Positions 13,057 to 23,953 are shown, counted from the first letter of the stretch. The stretch: 64,000 nucleotides of DNA from Adineta ricciae (GCA_905250025.1 CAJNOJ010000268.1:62001-126000); one strand, 5' to 3'. The notes: generated by a model not told the origin, from the letters alone. Numbers and translations are program-made.

Positions 13057-13703
13057 ATGATTCAAGCTTCAACGTTAGCTTTCGTTGTTCTCGCTGTTGT
13101 GTCAGGTAAATCCCAACTAAACGATACCATAGATCAATGCATTCTTTCTCTCTCTCTCTCTGTGTGTAGTCAGCGCTTTCACACCAGCTCAAGTGAAATT
13201 TCAACAAGAGACCTTAGCTCATCATAACCAACTTCGAGCTCGTCATTGCGTTGGTGGCCTTCAACTTGATGACAATTTGAACAAAATTGCTCAAGCATAC
13301 GCTAATAAACTTGCTGCTGAAAATAAATTTCAACACTCACAAAACGGATATGGTGAAAATCTTTACTATATGGGCAGTTCAGTCTCAATCTTCGAAAAAG
13401 TCGCTGGTGAGTAGAAGCAGTTCTGATTTTACATATTGATAATAACTTCCTCTCTGCATATGTATAGGAAGTAAAGCCACCCAAGCATGGTATGATGAAA
13501 TCAAGGATTACAACTACAATCAACCAGGTTTCTCAGCCAAAGTCGGTCATTTCACACAAGTTGTTTGGAAAAATTCGAAACAACTTGGTGTTGGCATTGC
13601 CTATGCTGATGGTGGACGTAAAGCTCTCGTTGTTGCTAATTACTCACCACCAGGCAACTATATGGGTCAATTTCCTCAAAATGTACTTAAAGCTCAATGT
13701 TAA
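13057..13703 (+). CDS. Secreted CAP/SCP-domain protein (GAPR-1/PR-1-like)
   Basis: CAP proteins are compact alpha-beta-alpha domains with lipid-binding or defence-related roles; the exact function here is unknown. Three exons: 13057 to about 13111 encodes a signal peptide (MIQASTLAFVVLAVVSVSAF); the second carries LAHHNQLRARHCVGGLQLDD, AQAYANKLAAENKFQHSQ and GYGENLY; the third has TQAWYDEIKDY, VGHFTQVVWKNSKQLGVGIA and the C-terminal NYSPPGNYMGQFPQNV. The CAP1 motif (GHFTQVVWK), CAP2-like NYSPPGNYMG, and the His and Glu of HSQ...GENLY are all present. At about 185 residues it resembles GLIPR2/GAPR-1, but it has a clear signal peptide whereas GAPR-1 is cytosolic and myristoylated. A polyA signal follows at 13726. 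Confidence 0.9.
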
Positions 13704-13725
13704 GTTTCTAACACATTCAGTTTTA

Positions 13726-13731
13726 AATAAA
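13726..13731 (+). terminator. PolyA signal of the CAP gene
   Basis: AATAAA lies 23 bp after the stop codon, a typical position for a short 3' UTR. Confidence 0.5.
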
Positions 13732-13878
13732 TGAAATTGAATTCAACAGAATTCTTATTAAAATCACATTACGCGATGATTGCCAGATTAATGTTTATTA
13801 CTGTTTTCCTAAACATTCTATAAAGTTAACAAAAAAACGAAAAAAAAAAACAAATTTCTTCTGGCAGTACACAGTAAT

Positions 13879-15780
13879 TTATTGTTTTTTAGCTGTTGCG
13901 TTACGTTTTGTGTCGGTTTCTCGTTCATCAATCGTATCAGCCACTTTTTTACTACCCAACGGTAGATTAGACAATGCTTGTCTTACAGATTTCAATAGTG
14001 GGTAATCATCTTCGTTGATAACTCGATTTCCTACATCATGAAAAAGAATATTTCATAAACTTTCATTAAAATTCGATCGTACCTGATTTTGTCTGTGTCA
14101 AACCATTGATTGTTCCATCAGTGTCTTTATCTAATTCAGCATACGATAATACCAATGCTTTTTGTTCAGCGGTTAATCGTCTAGCAGAATGTAGAGTAGT
14201 TAGAATGAATCGAAATATCTTATTCAACATACGAAGGGACTTTGATTTTGATATGAACATAATGATCACCGGTACCTGGACTATGTAAACGTTTAATACC
14301 TTTACCAATCAAACGGAAACGATGATGGGATTGTGTACCAGGTGGAATCTACAGATAAACGTTTTATTATTTAAAAACAAAATAGGTTCTACTTGCCTGT
14401 AGAACATGATCTTCATAGATTCCTGGTACTTTAATCGCACCGCCAAGTATGGCTTGAACGATGGAAATACCGGCTTCACTATGAATATCTTCTTTATCTC
14501 TTCGAAATTTTTCACTCGATTTCACTCGAAACGTGACGAAAACTTCCGATGAGCCCATGTTAACTCGCATGGTTTGTCCATCTTCCACACCTTAAATTAT
14601 TTCAAACATTTCTTCTCAAACGATAAGTCTCAATATCAAAAGATATTTACCAGCTGGTATTGGTATAGTAACAGATTTCTTCTGTGCAGTTTTGCCTTTT
14701 CCGGAACATTCAAGACATGGTCTTGAAATTGTTTCTCTTCGACCATGACATGTTCGACACGTTGCTCGCATAAAGAACGGGCCAGTTTCGATGGTTTCCA
14801 TGCCCGTTCCATTGCACGTTCGACATTTTTGTGGTTGACTGCCAGCAGCACACCGAGAACCTTTACAGGTTGGACATGTATCGATAATACGAACATTGAC
14901 TTCTTTATTACAGCCACGAACAGCTTCTTGAAATGTTAAGTCAAGCGCTAACTAGAAACGAAAGGAGTTCGTGTGGTAGAAGTGTCGATAAGGGAAAGAA
15001 TTACTTGAGTGATGCCTTGCTTTCCAAATTGATTCTCTTGTGCTTCATTCATCCATTCATGATTACCAAAACCTCCTCGACTAAATGCATCACCAAAAAT
15101 TTTTCGAAATAATTCTTCGGGATCCACCTGAGATTGATAGTATTCGTAGCCGCGAAAATCGCCTTGACCGGCTGGGCCAGTACGACTACCTGCACCAGGA
15201 TATGATGCACCATCGCCTGATCCAAATGGGCTACCACTCATTCCATACGTATCATAGTTTTTTCGCTTTGTTTCGTCGCTTAAAACTTCATAAGCTTCTG
15301 AAACTTCCTGAAATTTTTTCGTCGTCGCAGCATCTTTCTTCTGTGTCGTATCTGGATGATATTCTTTGGCTAACTACATCAAAAAGTAAAGCAATTGAAC
15401 ATTCCCTATACGAACAAAAAAAGAGATTCATACAGAATAATAAGCTTTCTTGATGTCTTTTGCAGTGGCTGTTTTCGGCACACCTAATACGTCATAGTAA
15501 TCTTTTTTATCTCGTTTATTTGATGTATGAAACGAGCGTGTATGTGGTAGTGACAAAACTAAAATTATAAAAGAAATTCGAGGGACTAGTTCTAATAGAG
15601 AGCATTACTAGTTATAGATTTTGATTGTGAGGAATTGAATAGGTTTGTTCGAAACGAATAGCCAAGGACGTTATTATGCGCTAGCCATGAGTTCGACGAT
15701 ATTGTGGATAAAGAAGACGTGGCTAGATATTTGCATACCAATGGAGTTAACCGCACAATACAGTTTGAACAGACTAACAT
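13879..15780 (-). CDS. Mitochondrial DnaJ/Hsp40 co-chaperone (Tid1/DNAJA3-like)
   Basis: Type I Hsp40s stimulate mitochondrial Hsp70 ATPase and hold unfolded substrates. Minus-strand exons give an N-terminal presequence (start ATG at 15780, then [16 protein letters not shown]...), [20 protein letters not shown] and the J domain [20 protein letters not shown] with the HPD triad in AKEYHPDTT, a Gly-rich linker ([19 protein letters not shown]), then four zinc-finger repeats, [24 protein letters not shown] and CLECSGKG. C-terminal beta domains follow ([49 protein letters not shown]), then [13 protein letters not shown] and a Lys-rich tail ending at TAA 13881. Repeats 1 and 3 have Arg in place of the last Gly of CxxCxGxG. 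The start is the first ATG of the open frame that reaches the spliced J domain; it is plausible but not certain. Confidence 0.88.
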
Positions 15781-16243
15781 TCGAATGATGATCAAAATAA
15801 CTAGAAGCAAACGAAAAGCACAGTAATCGATCAGTGATCGGCTCGTTCTTTCCTACATTACATGAGTCTATCCTATCGTAGTTTTCATCATTGGAGAAAT
15901 CATCGAACCAATCCCTTGAAGGATGGTTAATGTACAGAAATCTCTTGATGACATCTACCGGTTTCTTCAACGACTGCAAACGATGGAATGAATGTAACTG
16001 CAGCAGGAGATGCTGTTTTTACTATAGAAGATTTCAGAAGTAAACTACAACGAGTATCTTATAACTGATTGAGAAACGACGACAATGATATAAGATTAGA
16101 AAAGATAATTATAAAAGTATACTGGGTATTGATTACTATTTGAGTGATACAAAGTGCAAGTTTTGTCAAATAATTGAATGACATATATATATAACGAGTA
16201 AGTCTATCTTATCCTAAGTAAACTTTATTGAAATCGTTTGCAG
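15781..16243. other. Divergent intergenic region (DnaJ / GH71)
   Basis: Short AT-rich region between divergent genes. A minus-strand frame at 15674-15979 overlaps the DnaJ presequence exon in another frame and has no support. A TATA-like run lies at 16184-16194. Confidence 0.5.
16184..16194 (+). promoter_or_regulatory. TATA-like run upstream of GH71
   Basis: TATATATATAA begins 60 bp before the GH71 start codon. Simple TA repeats are common in this AT-rich DNA, so function is uncertain. Confidence 0.3.
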
Positions 16244-17941
16244 ATGATCGATGTTAGAATTTCATATATAGTATTTACGACCGTGTACTATAGTATCATC
16301 GTTTCGGCGAGATACAATGATCCCAATTGTGGATGGGCTGATCAACCTTATCGTGCTGTTGGTGATTGGGCTGTTGATGCTGGATCTAGTTCGAATTGGA
16401 ATCCTGCTGAGTCAAAAGGTCTGATGCATGATACGAATGTTCAATCGTGTGAATATGCTGTTGATGTTCATGGACTTCAACCGAATAAATTGTACTACTG
16501 GAAAGTAACGGTTGGAAACTCCTGGGATGTTCACTGGGGTTGTGATGGTCGAGGTGGCCCAGACTGTAAATTCTCAACGTCTACTGGTTCAGTTCGTCTG
16601 AAAATTGTTGGCTCTTTCGCTTATCCTCTTACGGCCGAAGTGATCAATTCACCAACGAATCCTTCGTCTAGTACTTCATCACCAGGTACGTCATCGGGAT
16701 TAGGTAAAAAAGTCTTTGCTCATTATATGGTTGGATTCGCTTATCCATCGGATCAAAACTTCTTTGATGGTCAAATTAAGAAAGCGAAAGCAGCTGGTAT
16801 TGATGGATTTGCTTTAAATGTTGGTATTGATAGCTGGCAACCAGATCGTGTTGCTAAAGCACTTGCTGCCGCTAAGAATAACGGTGATTTCTCGATGTTC
16901 ATCTCATTTGACATGTCTTCTCTTACCTTTGACAACGGTGTACTCGCTCGTTTTCATTTTGCTGCTAGCCATCCTAATTACTTCAAAGTCAATGGTCGAC
17001 CTCTCTATTCGACATTTGCTGGTGAACATCAAGATTTATTTTGGTCAGGTTGGAAAGCTTCCAGCGGATTGAATCCGTACTTCTGTCCAAGTTGGCCAAA
17101 CTATCCAACTGCTAACTTATTACAATCGCATCCTGTTGCTGATTGCATTTTTACTTGGAATGCTTGGCCTGCCGGTAATTCCGGTCCGGGCGCCCATTTC
17201 GACACATCTGGTGATAAAAATTTATTAGCTAGTGCCAGGGCAACAGGTAAAACATACATGGCTCCAGTTGCTCCCTGGTTTTACACTCGTGTTTGGGGCT
17301 CCGGATGGAGTAAAAATTGGATCTATGGCTCAGAAAAACTTCTTCCAGAAAGATGGCAACAGATCGTGTCTCTACAACCAGATTTTGTTCAAATTATCAC
17401 ATGGAATGATTACTCCGAATCTTCTTATGTATGTTCAATTAGCAGTGATTTACCTACAGACATGGGCGGTATTAGTGACATGATCAACATTCCACAGCCC
17501 ATGCATCATGACGCTTGGTTAGAATTATCCAAACATTACATTCAATGGTATAAAAATAACGCACGACCTACTGTCACTCAAGATCAATTCTACTGGTGGT
17601 ATCGTGTTCATCCTAAGAATAATGTCAATGGTGAGACGCCTCAATATCGTAATGATGCACACGACTGTGTTGTCGTACATTCCATTGTTAAAAACACGAA
17701 ACCCAATGGAGGATTCTACACTGTATTGGTTGATTTGAATGGTGTAAAACATAGTTATAGAATTACACAACTCGAACAGACTGAATGCCTTCCGTATCCA
17801 GCGAATCCAGGTTACGTGAGCGTTTCATTAGTCGGTCCCGATGGTAAAATCTGGTGGGCCGAAGGCAAGAATACTCCGCAACAAAATAGTGGCAATAATT
17901 TCAACGCTTTTACCAACATGTACACCTTTCCAAGTCCATGA
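16244..17941 (+). CDS. Secreted glycoside hydrolase family 71 (alpha-1,3-glucanase/mutanase), HGT candidate
   Basis: GH71 enzymes hydrolyse alpha-1,3-glucan, a fungal cell-wall polymer, and the family is mainly fungal. The single exon encodes 565 residues: signal peptide (residues 1 to about 22), an N-terminal beta-sandwich-like module (about 23-125, with NWNPAE, YYWKVTVGNSWD and Cys pairs; resembling starch/pullulanase-type binding modules by inference), a Ser/Thr-rich linker (about 132-147), and the GH71 domain from KKVFAHYMVGFAYP through AAGIDGFALNVG, GRPLYSTFAGE, DCIFTWNAWP and the hallmark ITWNDYSESSY (about 384-394). A C-terminal module follows (YWWYRVHPK ...). The ATG at 16244 is chosen because an AG acceptor precedes it directly. 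It has no introns while its neighbours are full of them, and two polyA signals follow. A role in digesting or resisting fungi is inferred. Confidence in the family is high. Confidence 0.9.
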   Translation: MIDVRISYIVFTTVYYSIIVSARYNDPNCGWADQPYRAVGDWAVDAGSSSNWNPAESKGLMHDTNVQSCEYAVDVHGLQPNKLYYWKVTVGNSWDVHWGCDGRGGPDCKFSTSTGSVRLKIVGSFAYPLTAEVINSPTNPSSSTSSPGTSSGLGKKVFAHYMVGFAYPSDQNFFDGQIKKAKAAGIDGFALNVGIDSWQPDRVAKALAAAKNNGDFSMFISFDMSSLTFDNGVLARFHFAASHPNYFKVNGRPLYSTFAGEHQDLFWSGWKASSGLNPYFCPSWPNYPTANLLQSHPVADCIFTWNAWPAGNSGPGAHFDTSGDKNLLASARATGKTYMAPVAPWFYTRVWGSGWSKNWIYGSEKLLPERWQQIVSLQPDFVQIITWNDYSESSYVCSISSDLPTDMGGISDMINIPQPMHHDAWLELSKHYIQWYKNNARPTVTQDQFYWWYRVHPKNNVNGETPQYRNDAHDCVVVHSIVKNTKPNGGFYTVLVDLNGVKHSYRITQLEQTECLPYPANPGYVSVSLVGPDGKIWWAEGKNTPQQNSGNNFNAFTNMYTFPSP

Positions 17942-17967
17942 ATAGCTTCTTTTTCGTCTCATACGCA

Positions 17968-17988
17968 AATAAAAGCTTTCTGAATAAA
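17968..17988 (+). terminator. Two polyA signals of the GH71 gene
   Basis: AATAAA occurs at 17968-17973 and again at 17983-17988, 27 and 42 bp after the stop. A normal eukaryotic 3' end on a transferred gene suggests it is expressed. Confidence 0.5.
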
Positions 17989-18131
17989 AGTCGTATGAAT
18001 CTATGAATGAAAATATCCATCTGTTTCCAGCGACATCTGTGCTTTTGACCAATAAGTTTATCTATCTTCAAATAGAATATATTATTCGCTTTTTTCTCTT
18101 CAAACTCATTCAGATTTAACTAATTTCAATC

Positions 18132-19877
18132 ATGCTCTCTTCGAAAACAACAAATGTGCCTCAATATCAACCAACTGTTCTAATTACTACTCAACAAGCT
18201 CACCCATGGACGATCAGCGGTTTCAATGGATTGAATGGTAACGTCCTTCTGACATTTAAATGTGATGCACCTGTTGTATCTCATGGTCTTCTATGCTCTC
18301 GAGACCATATCTATGCTGCTGCAATTGATCGTCCATCGATCTATGTTTGGAATGTGAATAGTCGAGTAGGTTCTCGTTTTACTAATCATTGCTTTACCAG
18401 CATTCACCTTTGATTAGAATCGTGATTATAAAAAGATGACAGTTGCCGGACCAGTGAACTGCATGACTTTCATCAGAGATTCGACCGTGTTGGCTTGCGC
18501 TATTGGAAATAAGATATTTCTATACAAAGTAAATTACTCATTCTTACCGAATCTGTTTGGAAAATCTCCATTTTCTAGCTTGATAATGGACAACACTTGA
18601 CAACATTGTCGGCACATATTCGAAGAATCAATTATTTGCTATTCGATGAAGATCAAGATTGTTTAATATCTGCTGGAGAAGATAATCTGATACATCGTTG
18701 GAATATTGAAGAGTAAGCGCATGTTATTCTGTTTCAATCTATGAACTATTTTTCTTTCCATCGAAGAATCAATCTCGATCGAAATATTGATATATCACCA
18801 TCCAAATCCTTTCAAGGTCACACAGGTCCCATTCACGATGTTTGTCAAACATCGATTGGTAAATTTCATTTAATTCTAACTGCATCTAGTGATCTAAGTG
18901 TTCGAGTATGTTCAAAATTTTTTCTTGAAAACAAATCTGATTTTCAAATTTAGTTGTGGGACATTGTGACGGGAAAATGTCTATGCACATTTCTATTTCC
19001 CAATGAAATTCATTCGATCTGTGCATCATCGTTTTCAACAACGATCTACTGTGGAACCGACACAGGCGTAATCTTTGTCGTTCCGTTACGAACATTGACA
19101 ACACAGGTAAATTGGTTGATGAGACTTACCACTTAGGATTTGACATTCTCGTTTCATAGTTTGGTAATTATCAACATCAAAATCCAACAATTACAATTGA
19201 TAATACCAACTCCAAACAATTGACTCATCATCAGTATAAAAATCGAGACTTGTGAAAGATGAAGATTTGTGAAACTCGCTATTATTTCTCCTAGGGGTGC
19301 AGTCATTTCACTTCGGTTGAGTGGTGATGAGCAACTTCTATATTCCGGTAGTTTAGATAAAGATTGTGCCATGTGGGATTTATCATCAGGACAAGTTCGT
19401 TTCAAAAAATCATGTTCAAGTACGAAGAAAAATACTACGCATTCTCGATTTTACCCTTCGGTCTATTCGTAGGTCCTATCACGAATATTATCCTTGCCAA
19501 AATTGATACTGACGATGTTCATGATGGATCAAGTATTTCTATTCCATTTAGTGTCAGTTGAAAGATCAACTGTCGAATATCTCTTTCTAAAATTGTTTTT
19601 TCTAAATAGACTTTTACAAGTGATGCAAATGAAGAAGTCGTTGCGCACACTCTTGCATCACCAAACGGTTCGATGCAAAGACCAGCATGTAATCAAGATT
19701 CATTCAAATTTATCCCATTGGTAAGAGAGACGAACGATCAGATTTCCTAGCTGAACATGTTGAAATCGCTTTTAGCCACCGGTAAATGGAGAATTGGACG
19801 ATTCAGCCGTCATCGCAGCGCCAACATTTGCACAAATGGCACGTTTACTACTTGAACAGCAGATGAATTCATCGTAA
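18132..19877 (+). CDS. WDR18: WD40 protein, WDR18/Ipi3-like
   Basis: WDR18/Ipi3 works with PELP1/Rix1 and TEX10/Ipi1 in late 60S ribosome assembly. About nine exons splice cleanly to a protein of roughly 400 residues. Blades visible: VLLTFKCDAPVVSHGLLCSR with IDRPSIYVWNVNSR; MTVAGPVNCMTFIRDSTVLA with NKIFLYK; QHLTTLSAHIRRINYLLFDE with SAGEDNLIHRWN; SFQGHTGPIHDVCQTSIGKF with SSDLSVRLWDIVTGKCLCT; SICASSFSTTIYCGTDTGVI; and LGAVISLRLSGDEQLLYSGS with LDKDCAMWDLSSGQ. The region SCPITNIILAKID matches the WDR18 segment after its last blade. The C-terminal FAQMARLLLEQQMNSS resembles the short C-terminal helix of WDR18. The assignment rests on blade order and on the GTDTGVIF and PITN stretches; another WD40 subfamily is possible but less likely. 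Confidence 0.78.
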
Positions 19878-20386
19878 ATCGACGACATTGTCTGTGTCAG
19901 ATATTTCGCGTTCTTTAATAAAACGTGATTAGAACTGTATAGAGCAAGCTTCTTGCTTCGAATGACTTGGTAACAATTACCTTGAGATGAATTTTTCGAT
20001 CGATATTTAACAGGTAACAATTATTATCATGTACGGTTCCGCTTGGTGTTCATCGATCAGCAATCAGTCATATGTGTCGCGAACGACAAATATAAAATAC
20101 GTGTTTACTGTACGAAGAGAAAAATGAATGAATTCATCACTCGTTAATATAATATAAAACTCGAGATTTGAAGTGATTCTTAATCGTCATAAGACGCACA
20201 AGGTTGTTCATATCGAGTTTTGTTCTTAGAAGTTAGTTCTCGTCTGAATGATATCGATATAAGAAATATTTTTCTTCATTTTTCTCCTACATTAACGAGA
20301 GTTACCTTGGACAAAAAGAAAACGTGTCGTTCTTGTTTTTTCAATGAAGCTCCGAATAAACATAATAATTTTGTACATTCCTCAAA
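19878..20386. other. Intergenic, 3' end of WDR18 and 5' region of B-box gene 1
   Basis: No gene seen. AATAAA-like motifs follow the WDR18 stop. The last 20 bp before the B-box start resemble the same position of the second B-box gene. Confidence 0.5.
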
Positions 20387-21688
20387 ATGCCTCATCACTG
20401 TGCTGCACACAAATGCACTCGTGCATCTCGTGGTTTATGCGATTGTTGCCAACAAAATCTTTGTCTTCAGCATTTAAATGAACATAACGCCTCACTCATT
20501 TCACAGTTAAATCCATTGACCGATGAAATCAACGCACTTGGTGATCGTCTTAAATCAGTCAACGTTCAACACATTATCGACAAATGCCGTCTGAAACTAC
20601 AGCAGTGGCGTGAGGAATCTCATGAGAAAATCGATCGATTATACATCCAGAAATGTCAAGAATTCGATCAACTCGTCAACGAGAAGACGAGTGAACAGCA
20701 CGAAAAACTCATCGCAATCCAATCGAAAATGACTGAATTGATCAGCGCACAAGAAACAACTCGGCAAGATATCGATCAGCTAACATTAACGATCCAACAG
20801 TTGAACAAGGATATCGATCGAATTGAACAAACACATTTAATGATCATCAGTCGACCTTGTTTACTCAATAATACTTTAGCCTTTACATTAGATGCCATTG
20901 AAAATGAGATCGATTTAGATAATCTTGCACCTGTATGGAAAACAATCGATCGTCCCGATGGCAGTTATGCTTCATTAGCTAGTAACGATCGGTATTTACT
21001 GATTCATCAACAGCCAAATCTTAGCATCCTAGATCAAGATATGAACATAGTCAAACAAATTCCATGGTCACATGACGCGATATATGATATGTGCTGGTCA
21101 ACCACATTGAGACGATTTATTGTCATCGGGGGTAAATTAATCCTAACTGTTAATGAAAGTACACTGTCGGTTGATAATGTTAAACTGTCAAAAGAACGAT
21201 ATTGGCAGTCATGTACATGTTCGGATACATCATTATTTTTGTCTACAAACGAATACACGTCATCCATCGTGGAATTTCGTTTATTACCTTCAATAAAATT
21301 CATCAAAGAATGGAAATATCCAGTGACATGTGCGCAAAATGAGGTTATTAGTGGGATTGTTTATAATGACAGTAAACTAGCTTTAATGATCATGAATGAA
21401 GCGAAGAAAAGTTTACGTATAGTCTTGTGCGATGTCAAAACATTGAATTGTATTTGGTCACGTCAATTAGATATTGTATGTACTCAAAGTATAGCATTCC
21501 GATGTTGCGCACTAACCTGCCATGAATGGTTGGTCTCGGATTTTGAAACCAGACGTCTGTTGCACATTACACAAGATGGTCAAGTGAAAAAAATCGTTCC
21601 ATATAGTGCTATACCTTATCGTGCGAATCTGTTTGGGGACATGTTGGCCGTGTCAAGAAACGACGGTGTTAATTTACATAAACTTTAG
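20387..21688 (+). CDS. B-box zinc finger / coiled-coil / beta-propeller-like protein, copy 1
   Basis: Intronless, 433 residues. N-terminus MPHHCAAHKCTRASRGLCDC followed by CQQNLCLQHLNEHN is a degenerate B-box (Cys/His pairs). Residues about 35-150 form a long coiled coil (DEINALGDRLKSVN, QWREESHEKIDRLY, TRQDIDQLTLTIQQL). The C-terminal 270 residues contain repeating segments (SLASNDRYLLIHQQPNLSIL, SHDAIYDMCWSTTLRRFIVI, ISGIVYNDSKLALMIMNEAK, LVSDFETRRLLHITQDGQV) that look like propeller blades. There is no RING. The architecture is TRIM-like; no function can be assigned. A close paralogue lies 963 bp downstream in the same orientation. Confidence 0.8.
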   Translation: MPHHCAAHKCTRASRGLCDCCQQNLCLQHLNEHNASLISQLNPLTDEINALGDRLKSVNVQHIIDKCRLKLQQWREESHEKIDRLYIQKCQEFDQLVNEKTSEQHEKLIAIQSKMTELISAQETTRQDIDQLTLTIQQLNKDIDRIEQTHLMIISRPCLLNNTLAFTLDAIENEIDLDNLAPVWKTIDRPDGSYASLASNDRYLLIHQQPNLSILDQDMNIVKQIPWSHDAIYDMCWSTTLRRFIVIGGKLILTVNESTLSVDNVKLSKERYWQSCTCSDTSLFLSTNEYTSSIVEFRLLPSIKFIKEWKYPVTCAQNEVISGIVYNDSKLALMIMNEAKKSLRIVLCDVKTLNCIWSRQLDIVCTQSIAFRCCALTCHEWLVSDFETRRLLHITQDGQVKKIVPYSAIPYRANLFGDMLAVSRNDGVNLHKL

Positions 21689-22651
21689 CTGATTAGGGAA
21701 TTTTTCTTCTTTCTCCTTGGTGATTTTTTTCTATTAATCTTTTTCTCGACAGTTTAATATGTACCTATGCACTACTGCTATATGTAGAACTGTTCACTCA
21801 TTCTGATTAGCACATCGACGAGAGTAACAATAACAAGTGAAGTTTGATTCAGAACATTCATGTTGATTTCGAGCCGAACATAAACCTTGATACATATTCG
21901 CGTGTCTTCATTGTGTTTTTTTGTTCATTGAAAGAAATAAATTGTTTTCGAATGCATTTTGTCTCTGATACTTACGTAATTGATTGTCTCATTGTCGTCT
22001 ACGTCCTACACTTACAACAATAGACGGTAGAATTTCTACCGTCAAAATTAATCGAAGAACATGGCCGAAAATAGGTCTGAATTCGTTTTGGATATTATAA
22101 AACACAGAACTTTCATTCGATATGCTTGTAATATCGATATCAGGAAGTCTATGACCTTTGGTTTAGATGTCTAGTTCATGTCTGTCGACCTTCTTGAACA
22201 AGGCTGTACAGTAATAGGAGTGAGCATGATGAGTCAGTACATGAAGATGAAGATAAGGGAATTTTTTCTATATAGGGCATTGGAATAATGGTGATTTTAT
22301 TCACATTTTAGTATTGATGTGTATAGTTTGAATCTTTTTAACCAAGACCTTGCTTTGAAAACGTTACTCCATCTGAATTGTCAATTTTGTATACATGAGA
22401 AATCTGTCTGAGTTTTCTTTTGTTTCACATTGAGAAAGCAAAATTGTTTTCCATGAAAAACCCATCAAGAAACGTTTTTTTTTGTCTATACTAAAAGTTT
22501 CTTGTCTAGCATGAAATGCATTTTGATCTAGATGTGTACGACGTCCTGTACACACTTGATCTATTCTGTCTATGTTCTATAACCTTGATAGAGAAAAAAT
22601 TGTCTTCCTTCCTTCTTTCCACCGAACAAAATAGTTTTGCACATTCATCAA
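21689..22651. other. Intergenic between the tandem B-box genes
   Basis: AT-rich. Contains a polyA signal (AATAAA, 21936-21941) for copy 1, a short perfect hairpin at 22023-22043 and the duplicated upstream sequence of copy 2. No other gene seen. Confidence 0.5.
22023..22043. repeat. Short perfect hairpin
   Basis: GACGGTAGA, then ATT, then TCTACCGTC: 9-bp perfect arms around a 3-nt loop in the 3' flank of B-box copy 1. Function unknown. Confidence 0.5.
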
Positions 22652-23953
22652 ATGTCTCAACAATGTGCAGTACCGAAGTGTCATCGTCAATCACGTTGGC
22701 TGTGTGACTGTTGCCAAGAAAATCTTTGCCTGCAGCATATCAATGAACACAATGCAACACTTATTTCACAATTAAATCCACTAGCTGAAGAAATCAACAT
22801 TCTCGACGATCGTCTCAAATCAATTCATACTCAACATGCGATTGGCGATTGCCGTCGAAAATTGGAAAAGTGGCGCGATGAATGCTACGAAAAGATCGAT
22901 CGATTCTTCGAACAGAAATTTCAAGAACTCGATCGACTTGTTCATGAGAAAGTAGCCGAACAACGTGAAAAAATTGCTCGTGTTCAAACGAAAGTTGCTG
23001 AACTTATCCGTGCACAAGAAACAACACGTAAAGATATCGTTTCCTTAACAGCCACAATCCGTCAACTGGGAAGAACAATCGATAAAATTGAACAAACATG
23101 TTTTACTGTTCACACACGTCCATTAGTTCTTGATAATGCCTTAGTTAGCGTCAAAGAGAAAGCTGATCAAGAGCCTTGTATATCAACACTTTCACCTGTT
23201 TACAAAACAATCAATCGTTCAGCTGGAAGCTATGCTCTAGCTAGTAATGATCGATATTTACTGATCCACCAACAGCCCAATCTGTGTCTAGTGGATCAAG
23301 AAATGAACATCGTTAAACAAACGCTTTGGTCATATGATGCTATCTATGATATGTGTTGGTCAGCAACATTAAATCGCTTCATCGTCATCGAAGAAAATGA
23401 TGTTTTACTCGTCGATGAGAATACAATGACTATCGACAATGTACAAACAATTGAAACGGGCCTTTGGTTATCATGTACATGCTCTAATACATCTCTGTTC
23501 TTATCTACAGGTGAACGAGCATCGTCGATAAAAGAGTACAAACTGTTACCTTCGATACAGTTAATTAGAGAATTGAAGACACCGCATACTTGTTCACGAG
23601 ACGAAGTTATTAGTGGTATTGTATACAACAATGGTCGACTGGCTCTAATCATTGTGAATATCACCAAGAAAACCTTACGAATTGAATCGCGAGATGCAGA
23701 AACATTGAATCGTCTTTGGTCACTTCGATTAGATATTATATGTAATCAAAATCGTAAATTTGGCTGTTGTACGTTGCGTTCAGACGAATGGCTTGTCGCT
23801 GATTATGAAACCAAACGTCTATTGTATATAACAAAAGACGGCAAAGTCAAGAAAGTGATCGACTATACTCCCGAGCCTTATCATGTTAGTCTCTTTGGTG
23901 CGAATATTTTGGCTGTATCAACTAAAAATGACATACGGATGCATAAAATATAA
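22652..23953 (+). CDS. B-box zinc finger / coiled-coil / beta-propeller-like protein, copy 2
   Basis: Intronless, 433 residues, clearly a tandem duplicate of the gene at 20387. Both start with M-x-x-x-C-A-x-x-K-C and share CDCCQ-x-NLCLQH-x-NEHNA, SQLNPL, EEIN, AQETTR, ASNDRYLLIHQQPNL, YDMCWS, EVISGIVYN and DYETKRLLYITKDGKVKK. The start was chosen by alignment to copy 1; the frame is open 15 nt further upstream, but those residues are not shared. The two differ most in the coiled coil and between blades, so both look maintained as proteins. Function unknown; large TRIM-like families are common in rotifer genomes. Confidence 0.8.
   Translation: MSQQCAVPKCHRQSRWLCDCCQENLCLQHINEHNATLISQLNPLAEEINILDDRLKSIHTQHAIGDCRRKLEKWRDECYEKIDRFFEQKFQELDRLVHEKVAEQREKIARVQTKVAELIRAQETTRKDIVSLTATIRQLGRTIDKIEQTCFTVHTRPLVLDNALVSVKEKADQEPCISTLSPVYKTINRSAGSYALASNDRYLLIHQQPNLCLVDQEMNIVKQTLWSYDAIYDMCWSATLNRFIVIEENDVLLVDENTMTIDNVQTIETGLWLSCTCSNTSLFLSTGERASSIKEYKLLPSIQLIRELKTPHTCSRDEVISGIVYNNGRLALIIVNITKKTLRIESRDAETLNRLWSLRLDIICNQNRKFGCCTLRSDEWLVADYETKRLLYITKDGKVKKVIDYTPEPYHVSLFGANILAVSTKNDIRMHKI

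Noticed and set aside
15674-15979. Minus-strand 101-codon frame
   Set aside because: Overlaps the DnaJ presequence exon in another frame; only the DnaJ frame joins by splicing to the J domain.
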